Assembly: GCA_030063045.1 (NCBI GenBank)
Contig: JAQSEB010000033.1
Location: forward strand, 2,108,001-2,172,000
DNA length: 64,000 nucleotides
From: Pratylenchus scribneri
Taxonomy: Eukaryota; Nematoda; Chromadorea; Rhabditida; Pratylenchidae
Reading direction: 5' to 3'
The notes below the pieces were generated by a model that ran no database searches, had not been told where the DNA came from, and saw only the letters and a list, made by a program, of their open reading frames with translations. How positions within the stretch are numbered: the stretch's first letter is position 1; each line of letters opens with the position of its first letter. Of this stretch, positions 12,095-25,500 are shown one piece after another. A program made the translations under genes and the position numbers.

Positions 12095-13428
12095 ATGGTA
12101 AAAGAAACAATGGCACAAAAATCCTCAATTCTTCCCGCATCGTTGCTGGCCACATTCAAGGACAGTCAATTCTTGATGCCGGCAATGGTCACAATCATCG
12201 TTTTGCTGGTCACTTCGCTGCTGTTTTTTGTCTACCGTCGACTTCTCCAAACCAAAGCGGACACAATTCTGTTCGTCGGATTGGCTGGCTCTGGCAAATC
12301 AACAATTTTCGCAAAACTCATTAATCCAAGTTTGTTTGGGAGGGGAAGTTAATTTTTTAATTTGTTTATATAATTCGAAATTGAATTAATTATTAAAAGA
12401 GCTGGTTTTGTAGTCCAAAAATAGATTTCATGAAAATTAAAATATGTGATTTTTGGTTTTTGATCCTTTTTTCTAACGAAATTTTCCCTAAAAAATACCA
12501 TAAATCAGAACAAAATCCTTAAAATTGAGTGTAAAAAAGAATTGTAAAAATTCGCATTGACTAAAGCATTTATGAGGATTTTTCGGAAGGAAAAGAATGC
12601 AAAATGCATCCTCCAAGGAAGAAAAACAGAAATATTTTTGAATAATTCTTTTAAATATTTAATTTTTTGCAGGCAACCGCTGGATGTCCTACACATCGGT
12701 GAAGGAGAACAAATTCGATGAATTCGTCATTGGTAAAGGCAAACCCTACATTCTGTTGGATTATCCCGGATTGGACACATTTCGCAAAATTCTCTTCCAA
12801 AAATGGTTGGATCAGGTTTTTTCAAATTATTTAATTAATTTTATTAATTTTGGATTTTAAGGAACGCAAACGAATAAAATGCATCATTTTCACGGTGGAC
12901 AGTGCCACATTCAGTAAAAAGGTTGGTGCCAAAAATGAATTAAAATGGTAAAAATTCTCAAAAATTTTTTAGTCCAATTTTTTTTAAAAATAAAATAAAA
13001 CTTAAAAAATTTAATTTAAAAATGATTCAAAAAAATTTTAATTCAAAATTTTAAAGGATGTTGCCGAATTCCTCTACGACATTTTGTACGAACTGAAGAC
13101 TGGGTCGGGCGCCCGTGTCCCAGTGCTGGTCGCATGCAACAAACAGGACATTGGCCATGCCAAATCCGGCGAACTCATCCAACGAAGCATTGAACAGGAA
13201 TTTGGAATGATTAATATTTCCCGGGAGGCGGCCCTCTCCTCCACCGATGGACAGGACCAAAAACGGCTGCTCACCAAGACGGGCGCTGATTTCAAATGGG
13301 CGGATTTGAAGAAGGGCGGTGTCCGATGCCCAACCGTGGAATTTGTTGAATGCTCGGCGGAAGAAGGCAACAACAACAACGATTATTCACTTCGCCCCGT
13401 CCGTGAATGGATTGAGGCAGTTTGTTGA
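12095..13428 (+). CDS. SRPRB: Signal recognition particle receptor, beta subunit
   Basis: A spliced gene of about five exons and 270 codons. The protein is a membrane-anchored small GTPase of the ER that holds SRP receptor alpha during co-translational targeting. Residues about 28-48 form the membrane anchor (MVTIIVLLVTSLLFFVYRR). The P-loop is GLAGSGKST (12277-12303), the DxPG motif is DYPGLDTF, and the base-recognition motif is ACNKQDIGHAKSGELI (about 13132-13180). SAEEG near the end corresponds to the SAK loop. There is an internal stretch of about 15 polar residues after REAALSS. It starts 151 bases after the DDX47 stop and ends 200 bases before the TMEM161 start. Confidence 0.93.
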
Positions 13429-13628
13429 GAGGGATGAATGGAAATATTATCAATTTTAACATTCGGATTCATTCATTTTTCATTGCCAAGTATTTCAATA
13501 TATTTATTTATAAATATTTATGCATAAATTTGTTTTCTTCTAAATTACATTTTATTTTAATTCTCATTGAAATTTTGTTTAATATTTTTTTGTACCCAAA
13601 ATGAACAATTTTATTATTAAAATAAAGA

Positions 13629-15608
13629 ATGGCAGTATTCGGCTTCCATTTGGTGCTAACTTTGGTCGCTGCCACAATTTTCAGTAAATTGTCTGTCCGC
13701 TTTTCATTCTGTGATTTTTTCATCTTCAAAGGGTAAATATCAAAATAATATTTTTAAAATATTAATATTAAATATTTCAGCCTTTATTATTATTTGTTGG
13801 AAGGTTCATTGATTCCCAAATTCAATAACAATAAAATTGTTGGCCCAGATGGTCAACAATTGAAGCGAAAAAAACGAAATAGGTAAATTTAAAAATATAT
13901 TAAAAATTCATTTAATTTTTAAGAATTCAAAAAGACTTGGATGAAGGTGAAGATCGACTATTCCGTTTGCCATTGACTTCCGCAGCGTTGGAAGGCATTC
14001 CTTACATCGATTCACTGGTTTGGGCCGTCAATTACAGTTGCTTTGCCCTTTTGGTATATGCCATCAGTGATATTTTCAATTGGATATTTCCGCAGAATAG
14101 AGGTCAGATTTAATTTAAATTGGTAAATTCCGGTAACATTATCGCATTTCGGGCAGGGTTTTTAGCTCAAACTCCCTATTTTGGATATAAATGAGCTTTA
14201 AAATGAATAAAAATGCATAAAAGTAAAAAACAATCCCGAAAAAAATAACTTCCTCTGAGAAGGTTTGAACCCGAGACCTAAATTTTTCAAATGTAAATGA
14301 AAGCTTCTCCACTGAGCTAAATTCATTTTTTTTTTTGAATTCACTTTCAAAATTGTAGTTAAATAATTTTGAGTAGAATTCCGACCATTATCATCCAAAA
14401 ATATCATAATTTTCCAGATTTGAACACATCGATGATTTGGCTGATTTGTTCGCTGATTTTGCAAGCCCATATCCTACTGCGCATTGCCATGGAGAAGGCC
14501 ACTGCCCCGGAGCTGTTCCCTGAACGGAACACGCTGATTTGCGCTGTTGGCCTCTTCTTCTTGGGCTCAATGGTGTTGAATGCATTTTCCGATCGATTCT
14601 TTGACTTGGACTTTGTTGGAGGTAAAAAATTGAGCTCAAATTTATTTAATAGAATTTTCCTCAAAAAGGTTACACCACATTTGTGGACCGACTAAACGAA
14701 TTTGTGCATCAACACGGTTTCAAACCACTGTTCAGCGAAAGTGCCCGTTCCCCAATGCCATTCATGGTCTGCCTTTCCCTTCTATATTCCATCATTGGCG
14801 CATCAATGTTCTTCCCTATTTTGCAATCCACTTCCCTTCAAATGGACATTTTGGAGGCCGGCGAATGTTCAATGACAAAAAAGTACCCAAAAAATATTTT
14901 ATATTTTTTCAAATTTTTATTTAAGATTATTGCTTCATATTTCATTTTTTACACCGGCCGCTGCTCTGCTCCTCTTCTTGAGGCCAATGGTCGAACAAAT
15001 TTTGGGAGGTGGCCTGTAAGTTAATTATTCAAATTGATTTAAATTTTTAAGTATTTTCAGCATTAACCATGAACAACTTCGAACCATTCGGATTCTACTG
15101 GTTATTTTAATGGCATGGTTGAGAGTGGCAACCGCCAAAATTTGCATTCAAACATTTTTGGATCAACCAAAGAAACGATTGTTGGAATATCGACAAAGGG
15201 AATTGAGGGCGGAGGAAAAGCAAAGAAAGGTTCACAGAAAATCCATTTTCAATTTTAAAATTGCAATTTAGGTTGCAAATTTCGCCTCCTACACGGCCAT
15301 TACCACTTTGCAATTTTATTTGCCGACGGCAATTTGCCTTTGCGTGGGACTCATTCTCAAACATTTTGGTAATTCAATAAAATTTTTCCCAGAAATTAAT
15401 TTTTATTTAAGGCAATATCTCTTTTTGGTCATTGTTCACTGGTTTGCCGCCACCCGCCGAAATGTCCAACTCGAGGGAAGAAATCACCAAAATTCTGTTG
15501 GCCCAAGAAATACAAGGACCTTTGTGGACATTGACACTAGTCACTTTTCTATCCATTCAATTAATAGTCAGCCTAATTGGCCTAATCGGTCAAAGGGCAT
15601 TCCTTTAG
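13629..15608 (+). CDS. TMEM161: TMEM161-family multi-pass membrane protein
   Basis: A spliced gene of about nine exons and 450-480 codons encoding many hydrophobic helices. The N-terminus (MAVFGFHLVLTLVAATIF) matches the opening of vertebrate TMEM161A/B in style. Other conserved stretches are ISLVW-like TSMIWLICSL, FTNF-like YTTFVDRLNEF, LLHISFFTPAAALLLFLRP (about 14925-14990) and LRTIRILLVILMAWLRVA (about 15078-15130). The last exon (15412-15608) has a final helix before GQRAFL and the stop. TMEM161 proteins are poorly understood; vertebrate TMEM161B has been linked to cardiac rhythm and brain folding. The intron at about 14105-14417 holds a SINE-like copy. It is the third gene in a same-strand series with DDX47 and SRPRB. 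Confidence 0.85.
14205..14325 (-). repeat. tRNA-derived SINE-like copy, best-preserved head
   Basis: Read on the minus strand, it begins TTTAGCTCAGTGGAGAAGC, a near-consensus tRNA A box. It continues to a B-box core in GGTCTCGGGTTCAAACC and ends with GAGGAAGTTATTTTTTTCGG and a TTTTTACTTTTATGC tail. Head, spacing and tail fit a tRNA-derived SINE better than a functional tRNA, because no acceptor stem pairs. It lies in a TMEM161 intron, antisense to the gene. Confidence 0.7.
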
Positions 15609-16065
15609 TACCCGCCAATATTTTCTCATTTGTACCGAAATACCCTCCAATATTTTCTCATTATTATTTGCTCAATTCTATTTTCCACTTAATTCTCAAT
15701 GTCATAATTTATTGAATAAATTGAATTTGTATTTTCTCGAATTTATGCCCAAGCGAGGTTTTTTATATGTGATGGTGAATGAATTTAGCTGAAATAACAA
15801 TAAAAAATAAACATTGTTTTGTTGGATGTGATCGAGCAGAAAATTATATAAAGAAAAAGTGCTGTTTTTAAGGTGGGGGATGATGGATGGATGATGTTAT
15901 AAAAGAGGGAGGATCAAATTAAATCAAAACCAAGAAGGGGTGGAGGATGTGCAAAAAATATGCGATCAAATTTATTTAGTCTTCTTTTTGTTGTGTTGTT
16001 GGGGATTGGTCAAGTGGTGGCACTTCCTTCCATTCAATCTTCTCTTCCATTTCCATCCACAAATA

Positions 16066-17387
<1,322 letters not shown>

Positions 17388-18749
17388 TCCTTCAAGTATT
17401 GTCGTTTTGGAACTAATTCAAAAGAATATTTCTAAAATAATAACCTGAAAATTATGTGGTGAATTTAGTGTTTATTATTGATATTTTATGTATTTGTTAG
17501 TTTAAAGGTTTTGAATCAGAGAAAATCGGATTAAAATGGAATGGGAACAGTGGAACGCGATTGATTAAAAATGCTGAATATGTAAATATTGAAATAAGAA
17601 AAGAATGGAAATAGAATATGTTCGCATGTTTGGCAGCATCTCCAATAAAAAAACATATTTGAATAGAATGTGGAAGCAAGGTGGGAGAATTTTTTGGCGA
17701 TCTTTGCCCGGTTTAGCTGTCTAGTAATTGGATCTAATGAGAATTTTTAGACTTACATTCATTTAATCTATTGGTAATAATGGTGTTCTTCCTACTTCCC
17801 AACATTTTTAATGTTCATGGAAATATTGTTAGGTTTTTAACCATGACAACATTTACTTTTGTCAAAGTTCGCTTGTGGAGACATCTGCATTTTTTCATCT
17901 CTTATTTCATGTTCCGCCGCCGCTGGAACCGAAGTTCCGAATTCGATTTTCATAACAAACCATGGCAATTGCCGCGTATACGTACGTCCGGTTGAGACTG
18001 CTTTTCACTTCCTCTTTGCCCTATTTTAAACATTTGGAGGCAGAGGTCAACTATGTTTCGCTTTTTCATAGTTTTAAGCGGCGAGAACATCTAATTCTCT
18101 GTTACATTTAGCAGCTGTTTGACTTGGCCTTATTGAAATGAATAACGCCATAATTTCTGCCTTGTAAATCGAGCAACTCTGGCCATTTACGTAACCTTTT
18201 TTCTCATATCAAAATGCGTTATTCATTCACAAGCATAAAACCTGAACTTTTCGACTTCCCCATCCCCATGGATGGACGGACTCGCTATTTATTATTTCTT
18301 TCTCGTGCGTCTACTATTTTATTTCTTATTTTGTCTGCGTTTTTAATTTCCGCATAGTATTTTTACTCTCTTCAGACCTAAATCCCATGTTCTCTATTTA
18401 TCGATTGAGCATTCGCTTCGAAAAATGTTAAAAATTTTAAAGTTACGCGCAACCGTAGTAGCAGCATCCAACTTTATCGATTGGTCAACAAACTCACTTC
18501 ACAACCGAGCGAGCTTCTTCCTATCCTTCCTCATTCATTATGTTTGTTTGCTCGCGAATATTCTTTCGACGATAGAACCAATAGGTAATAACTAGTTCTT
18601 TTCCATTCATTTTCATTCAACAAAGCGACCCATATTTGTCTCATGGACTATTCGATTCATATTTCGCGAGTATTGTTCTTTTTTTCCTTATCAATTTATT
18701 TCAAAAATCAATTCTCGTGATATTAATTAATAATCCTCATTTCTAGAAA
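17388..18749. other. Divergent intergenic region between PP1 and the unrecognised gene
   Basis: No credible coding exon is visible in these 1.36 kb. The region lies between two divergent starts, so it probably holds both promoters. Its base composition is more mixed than the introns, and I see no tandem repeat in it. Confidence 0.5.
18737..18746 (+). promoter_or_regulatory. Possible trans-splice acceptor before the unrecognised gene
   Basis: The sequence TCATTTCTAG ends four bases before an ATG, with no in-frame exon upstream. This arrangement is typical of nematode spliced-leader acceptors. An unseen upstream 5' UTR exon would explain it equally well. Confidence 0.4.
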
Positions 18750-19767
18750 ATGTTTTACGAAACCAATTTCAATTCATTTTCTTATCCAAATTACAAAGGA
18801 TCATCATCAAGCGGTGGATCTCCAACAAATTCTGATGGTTCATGCGATATGGAGGACACCTCATTGACTCCAACTCAATTGCTCTCATTGGCCATAAAGA
18901 AACGGCGCAGCCTGATCGAGGACAAGGACCGCGACTTTCGTCGGGAGCTGCTCCACACGGTTAGTTTTATTCTAGTTTTGTTTATTGCCTTATTTTTGGT
19001 TTTTTAGACTGTCATCCAATCGCTCTGCAAACATCTAGGTGAGAATCGGGCACGAATGCGAAAAAATAAGAGACGCCACCAACGGCGTCGGGCACAAAAA
19101 CGACGTTGGCATGAGGATGAGGAGGCGGAGGGTGATAATGGTGGTGATCAGGAAGTCCCTGATCCCAAATTCTCTCCTTCCCTAAACACCCCTGACCAAA
19201 ACGGGTTTGATTCGGCGGTTCAGAGCAATGGGAACAATGGTGGCAATCCAATGGTGGAGGAGGCAATGCCGGTGGCCGGACAGCAACCGCAATGGAATGT
19301 GCCAATGCCATTGGGACAGCAAATGATGGACAATGGTGGCCATGGTCTGACTCAAATTTTTGCCCCAGTGCTGAAGAACGGCGACAATGGTGGACACCGC
19401 AGGAATGGGCCGACTCCATGCAAACAGATGCGTTTGATGTGCCAAGCGGAAGAACAGGAGGCGGAGGAGGAGGTAGCTGGTTTTGCTTTGATCAATCATA
19501 GCGAAAATTGTAGCGATGGGCAACATGTTCATGGAAACGACACAACAGTCGGTTAGTTCAATGGAAAATTTTTCACTAATATTTTAAGGGTGGGAGCAAA
19601 AAACTAAGCTTTAGCGTTTAAATTTCTCAAAATAATCCCAAGAAATTTTAGGACATGGCGTGTTCAAATTCAAATGGCCTTATCGGGATGACCACAACGG
19701 GAATGGATGTGATGACATGGACATGGTGATGAATAATGATGATGATGGTGTGCACCACAACAAATAA
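18750..19767 (+). CDS. Unrecognised basic/acidic nuclear-type protein
   Basis: A three-exon gene of about 275 codons (18750-18960, 19008-19552, about 19652-19767). I do not recognise the family. The N-terminal third has a Ser/Gly-rich stretch and then a charged, probably helical segment (LTPTQLLSLAIKKRR, FRRELLHTVIQSLCKHL). A strongly basic run follows (RRHQRRRAQKRRW), which could be a nuclear localisation signal. The middle is low-complexity, rich in Asn, Gly, Met and Gln, and the C-terminus is Asp/His-rich (DDMDMVMNNDDDG). The helical segment loosely recalls the L-R-L spacing of SERTA motifs, but not well enough for a call. COQ6 follows within 200 bases on the same strand, so they may share an operon. 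Confidence 0.6.
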
Positions 19768-19964
19768 TTCAATGATCTCTGATGAACAATTTTATGACGA
19801 CACATTCACATATACAATACATGTATTTTTGTTTTCATCATTTATTATCGCAGATAAATTATAGATATAATTCAAATTGAATCTCTAGAAAAATGTGCCA
19901 CAAATGGTCATCTATATTTAAATTAGAGGTCTCAATCAATTTTTATGCGCCTAATTTAGTTAAA

Positions 19965-21841
19965 ATGAGAATTTTTGCAATTTCATTTCGACAATATTGC
20001 TCCTCAGCCCCAAGTTCATTTTATGACGTAGCTATTATTGGGGGAGGTTTGGTTGGGAGTGCAATGGCCTGTTCAATAGGTTCATATTGAATTAGTTTTT
20101 AAATGATTTAGCTAAAAATAATTTATCCAAAAAACTCCGGTAAAAAAAGAATTTAAGGAAAAAGCCCCAGGCTTTCACATAAACGGGTACTTTTGCTCGA
20201 TTCCGCCAAGGCATTATCGCAATTGAAGCAACGTGGGCCGGATGAATATAGCAATCGGGTATCAGCTGTTAGTCCCAGTTCAATTCAACTCTTTCAAAGT
20301 TTGTAAATTACCTAAACAAACACAATGACCGATATATTCAGAACTTAATGTTTGGGAACAAATAAAGCAGAGATCTCAGCCAATATCCGCTTTGAATGTA
20401 AGTTTTCTTTTATAAATTCTTGTGGGTTTTTTCCAAATTTAAGATACTAGGATAAGATCTCCCTAAATCTTTAAAAAAAAACGTTTAAAAAATCCCAAAA
20501 TTAAATACTTTTATTTATAAACATAAATAAACCGCTTATAAGATTTTATGATTTTTAGGTCGAGGACGGATGTTCTGGCGCTAAAATTGCATTTGAACAA
20601 CTTAATTCACATTCACCAATTGCATGGATTGTGGAAAATGAGAGGATTATTCATGCCTTCCATGAATGCTTGCAACAGCATGTTCCAAACATTGATTGGC
20701 GCAAAGAAACAACCTACAAACAATTGAGGTATCCATTATTTGAAATAAACCCTAAAAAACTAAATTTCTAATATTTTGCAGTATTCCCGAAAATTTGGGC
20801 GAAAATGTTTCAATACAATTGGAAAGCGGAGAAACATTGGAATGTGGATTGTTGATTGCAGCAGATGGGGCGAATAGTAGAGTGCGGGAATGCAGTGGGA
20901 TTGCGTATCGAACAGTGGACTATGAACAAATGTCAATTGTTGCAACTTTGCAAATTGCCAAACAGGTTAGAATAGATTTATTTTGCCTAAAATTGTTATT
21001 TTCAGAATGCCGATGAAAACAATACAATTGCATGGCAAAGATTTATGCCACTTGGTCCGATTGCAATTTTGCCATTGAATAATAATGGAATGAGTTCGCT
21101 GGTTTGGACCACTTCTACGGAGGAAGCGAATCGATTGCTTGATTTGTCCAAAGAGCAATTTATTGTGGAGCTCAACAATGCTTTGGTAAAATTAAATTAT
21201 TTTACAATAATAATAGTCCTTTTAATACATAATTCAGTTGGATATGACCATTCAAACTCGGGCAATCAACATCCCTTTGGATTCAGTCTCCAATTTTCTC
21301 AATTCATTGCCATTGCTCAACCCTCCATCCAAATTTGTATTCCCGACAATTCTTTCACTGCCTCAAGATGATCGGGCCGCATTCCCTCTTTCATATGTCT
21401 ATGCAAAGGACTATGTCCGGCATCGGATAGCACTGATCGGGTATAGCAAAAAATTGGGTTCAAAATTTAATATAAAATATTGCAGAGACGCCGCACATCG
21501 AGTCCATCCATTGGCAGGACAAGGTGTCAATCTTGGTAATTAAAAAATATTTTGATATAAAAATTTCAATTTAAAATTTAGGCTGGTCCGATGTGCACAA
21601 TTTGACCAAAGCATTGGAAATGGCCGTGGAGGAGGGCGGTGATCTTGGTTCGCTCACATATCTCAAACTGTACGATGACCAAAGCCAAAGGCGCAATGTC
21701 CCAGTGGCCACCGCAATTGATTGCCTTAATCACTTGTTCTCCACCGATTCAACCCCATCCGTGATGCTTCGCTCCATTGGTTTCAATCTACTGGATCGCC
21801 TTCTTCCTGTCAAGGATTTAATTGTTCGGATGGCTTCTTGA
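19965..21841 (+). CDS. coq-6: Ubiquinone biosynthesis flavin monooxygenase COQ6
   Basis: A spliced gene of about nine exons and 430 codons. COQ6 is an FAD-dependent ring hydroxylase of coenzyme Q synthesis on the matrix side of the inner mitochondrial membrane. The Rossmann FAD motif is in [19 protein letters not shown], split by an intron after SI. A second FAD-contact region is [14 protein letters not shown] (about 20845-20890). The third, near the C-terminus, is [21 protein letters not shown], rebuilt across the intron at about 21439-21485. The start at 19965 gives a basic, Ser-rich N-terminus ([14 protein letters not shown]) suited to mitochondrial import. An in-frame ATG at 19893, just after CTCTAG, would add 24 residues. 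The gene ends 178 bases before the TAF12-like start. Confidence 0.93.
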
Positions 21842-21993
21842 AGAGATGAATAGAAATACAATAAATTATTAATTATTAGTCATGTTTTTTTTATTTTTTG
21901 AATAAATATTTTTTTTTTAAATTTATTTCCATTCTTATTAGTTTTCAATCTAATTTGATATTAATATCAGTTAAAATTTACAATTTTTTACTT

Positions 21994-22004
21994 CTAATTT
22001 TTAG
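21994..22004 (+). promoter_or_regulatory. Possible trans-splice acceptor before TAF12-like gene
   Basis: CTAATTTTTAG ends 15 bases before the ATG at 22020 and has no upstream coding exon to join. It would suit spliced-leader addition to a downstream operon gene. Confidence 0.4.
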
Positions 22005-22019
22005 TAATATCGAATTAAA

Positions 22020-22327
22020 ATGGATAGGGGCCTTGACGTTGATTTGGACGATATTCTGCGACAAATTGATCCAAATACAAAATTGGATAATAATGTGCGA
22101 GACGTCTTAACTGAGGTTTCAATAGTTTTAAATAATTAAATCTAATTTATTCAGTTCACCGAAGATTACGTGGATAAATTGTTGGAGAAAATATGCGAAT
22201 TGGTGAAGCATAGGTATAATTAATAAATTATTTTTGAACATTTAATGCAATTTAATTCATTAGGGGCTCCAATAAAATCACAGTAGAGGACGCCAAATAT
22301 GTGTTGGCCCATTATTTCAGCAAATAA
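22020..22327 (+). CDS. taf-12: Minimal TAF12-like histone-fold protein
   Basis: Three small exons encode only about 72 residues. TAF12 pairs with TAF4 in TFIID and with ADA1 in SAGA through an H2B-like histone fold. The visible fold is helix 1 LDDILRQIDPNTKLDNNV, helix 2 LTEFTEDYVDKLLEKICELVKHR and helix 3 KITVEDAKYVLAHYFSK. The IDPNxxLD turn and the VEDAxxxL stretch resemble TAF12. Family members normally have 100 or more extra N-terminal residues, and here nothing precedes the fold. CENP-type or other H2B-like folds are alternatives. It sits between COQ6 (178 bases) and TTC17 (226 bases) on the same strand. Confidence 0.75.
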
Positions 22328-22542
22328 ATTACGCCTTTATAAATTACCAATGATGCCTGCAATTTGAACATCACATTTGTTTTGAATGAATTAAAAGCTG
22401 ATCTCCATCGAATCTTAATTTTGATTTTTCCATTTTATTTATTTTGAATAAATTTGTAAACTATACATTTAAATTTAACTGGTTTATGGTTTATAAACCG
22501 CAGAATTTTAATACATTTTTTTTATTTTTCAATTAAAAATCC

Positions 22543-22552
22543 GTTTTTATAG
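22543..22552 (+). promoter_or_regulatory. Possible trans-splice acceptor before TTC17
   Basis: GTTTTTATAG ends one base before the TTC17 start codon. No upstream exon continues the frame. A leader acceptor almost touching the ATG is common in nematodes. Confidence 0.45.
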
Positions 22553-22553
22553 A

Positions 22554-25500
22554 ATGTTATTGCGTTTTGCACTCCTGTTGATGGCATGTGCATTCGCATT
22601 CCTTCCATTTGTGCCATTGATTTACTCAGTCACACATTTGGTTTACAATGCCGAGGATAATCGCTACGAAGAAGTGGACGATTCACCATATTTGATTAAG
22701 CAACCACATTCATTGCATGCAATTATGAAGCAAATTGAATGGGTACAAAAATTGTCCGAGCTGAAATCTTCCATTCGGCAACAGCAGGTTTTTTCAATAA
22801 ATTAATTAGCCAAAAATTTATAATATTTAATTAAATCATAAATATAATATCCAATTTTTGTTAGAAATTTAATATTGGTTTTTTAAGGAAATCATTGAAC
22901 AACGCTACGATGAAGATGACCCGGAAATTGAAAGGAAAATGCGTGAAAATGACGTCGACTGCATTCGAAGTGGCGATATGGATTTGCAGCCGCAATTCTT
23001 CCAACCCGACTATTCATTCGCATTGGTCAATGTTCAATTGGAATCAAAGGAATTAGAAGAGCTTGGCGTGGATTTTGACCGAGAAATTCGAATCCAACCG
23101 CAAAAAATTTATGAAATGTTCAAAGAACAATTGGAAAAGGAACCAAAATTTCCACCGGACCAAGATCCTGTTGAACCCGATTGTGACTTATACGAGGATG
23201 AGGAAGAAAAGAAAAATGATCAACAGGTTAATCGTTGCTTAAAATAACAAAACAAAAGTAACACTAGGGCATTTCTTGCCTAGTTTTTTTTTATCAAATG
23301 AAAATATTTTCTAGAAATGTACTATAGAATATATAAAAATGCACAAAAGTAAAAACTAAGCTTGAAAAAAATAACTTCCTCCAAGCGGATTCGAAACCGA
23401 AACCTAAATTCGCTAACAGTAAGGGGTCTCACTCGACACTCGGCTAAATTGGCAAGAAATTTTTGAAATAAATTCCTATAACCTAGCTCTATATGCCCAA
23501 TACCCAATTAAAATTTTTCCTTTTTTGAATAATTTTTTTGCATTATTTTAGGACGAATTCAATGGACTTCGGGACTATTTCGGCGAAGCGCCCGCCCTCC
23601 TTGACAAGGAAATGAGCATGCAACAATTGAATCAACTTGCCAATTTCCTTTCACGACAATTTGATCACCCGGATCCGACGGCACGAAAAGTCAATCTTTA
23701 TATGAGTCAATTTTATTGGCTAATGAAGGGAAAATACAAAAATGCCCTAAAATGCTTGCTCAAATTTTCGCGTCACATTCAATCAAATGGACCCATGCTA
23801 ATGTGGGTTTAATAATTTAATAGGAATATTAAAAATTTAAGCAAAATTTGCAGTCCAATGAAATTCCAACTTGGCATTGTTTTGGTCAAACTTGGCCAAT
23901 ATTCAAAGGCAATTGAACAATTGGAGGTCAATTTAACATTTTTAAGAAAATTTTGGCAATAGAGCATGGGTTAGTCGAATGGTCTACCACTTCTGTTACC
24001 AAATTTACGTCACGGGTTCGAACCCGCTCGCCGGAAGTTATTTTTTCGGGCTTAATTATTACTTTTATACATTTTTATACATTTTACTATACATTTAAGA
24101 ACTAAATACAGTATTTTTAATAAAAAAAATATCAAAAACGCGTTAGAGTTACCAAAAAATTGACTATTTTTCCCTTCTAAATTATGAAAATATTTTCCAT
24201 TCAACTAATTCAGTTCGTCAATGATCATCTGGAAAATTGCGTACATTGTCTAATGCCATTGGGCGATGCCTATGTTTTGGTAAGAGATTTTTTATTTTTA
24301 TTAAATTCTTTTTAATTCTATTTTAGGCGAACAATTTGGCTGAGGCTGAGAAAAATTTCGATCGAGTTTATTCGCTGGCCAATGGAAATCCTCAATTCGA
24401 GTTGGCACAAAAAGTGGGAAAGAATATTTTTTTTATTTTAATATTAATTTTAGAAAGCCTCAACCATTCGATGTACGCAAAAATTGATGGACGCAATGGA
24501 AAAGCAGCACAAAAATTTACTCGAAACCATCGACGATGTGGAGGATTTTAAAGCAAAGTAAAATTTAAAAATAATAAAAAATATTGACAAAAATTTGAAG
24601 ACATTTTGTTACGAATAATTTAAAAATTATATTCAAGGATGAAAAAAATCGACGAATTGGATCGCAAAATTGAGACGAACAGGGCACCGGCCGAGGCAAG
24701 ACTCCAGGCTAAACTCGTTTACGAACATTATGAATACGGTCCTTTACCATGTACGTTGATTTTTATTATTTTTAAGATAAAAAAAAATAGCAAAAATGCA
24801 TAATTTGCCAACGTTGCTACTATTGGCGAAATTTTAAAGAAAAATTTAAATTGTAAAAATATCTAATAAAATCGAATAATTTATTTCAATTTTAGATGCA
24901 AATTGTCGAGAAGGCACATCTTGGGCTGGGAATGGCAAACGTCGGAAACGCCTTTATTGCACGGTGAGCAGGTAACGAACAATTTTACATTTTTCTTCAA
25001 TTATTTATTTTTAATTTAAGCTGGAATCGCTACAACGATTCGCTGAAGCAAAAGAAAGAGGAAAGAGCGGCCCTCAGAAAAAAAGAAACCGCAAAATTGG
25101 CGCCGGAAAGGGAGCGGAAGCGAAAAGAATGGGAGGAAAGAAGACGGGAAAGGGAGACGGAAGAGGAGCGAAGACAACGGGAATTGGACAAATATTTGAA
25201 TCGGCTGGGCCCATTTGTGGGAATGACAGTGGATGAACCGCAGCAAAGGCCGAAATACCCTTTGGAAAGGTGCGGAAATTTAATAAATTAATTTAATTTT
25301 TTATTTAAGTAAACCAAATTTCAATGAAATTCCATTTTTCCAACAAAATTGGCCATCATTGGAGGAATGCAAATTGGTTAAAGAGGCTGACGAATTCTCA
25401 TCAGTGGAAAATGCATATAAATTGGCTGATCAATTGTTCATTTCGCCCCAAAATAAAGGATATTTGTGGGTGAATTAATTTTAAAATAATTTTATATTTT

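Noticed and set aside
14205..14325. Functional tRNA gene
   Set aside because: A and B boxes are present but no acceptor stem pairs, and the family shares a 3' tail, so SINE-like is the better call.
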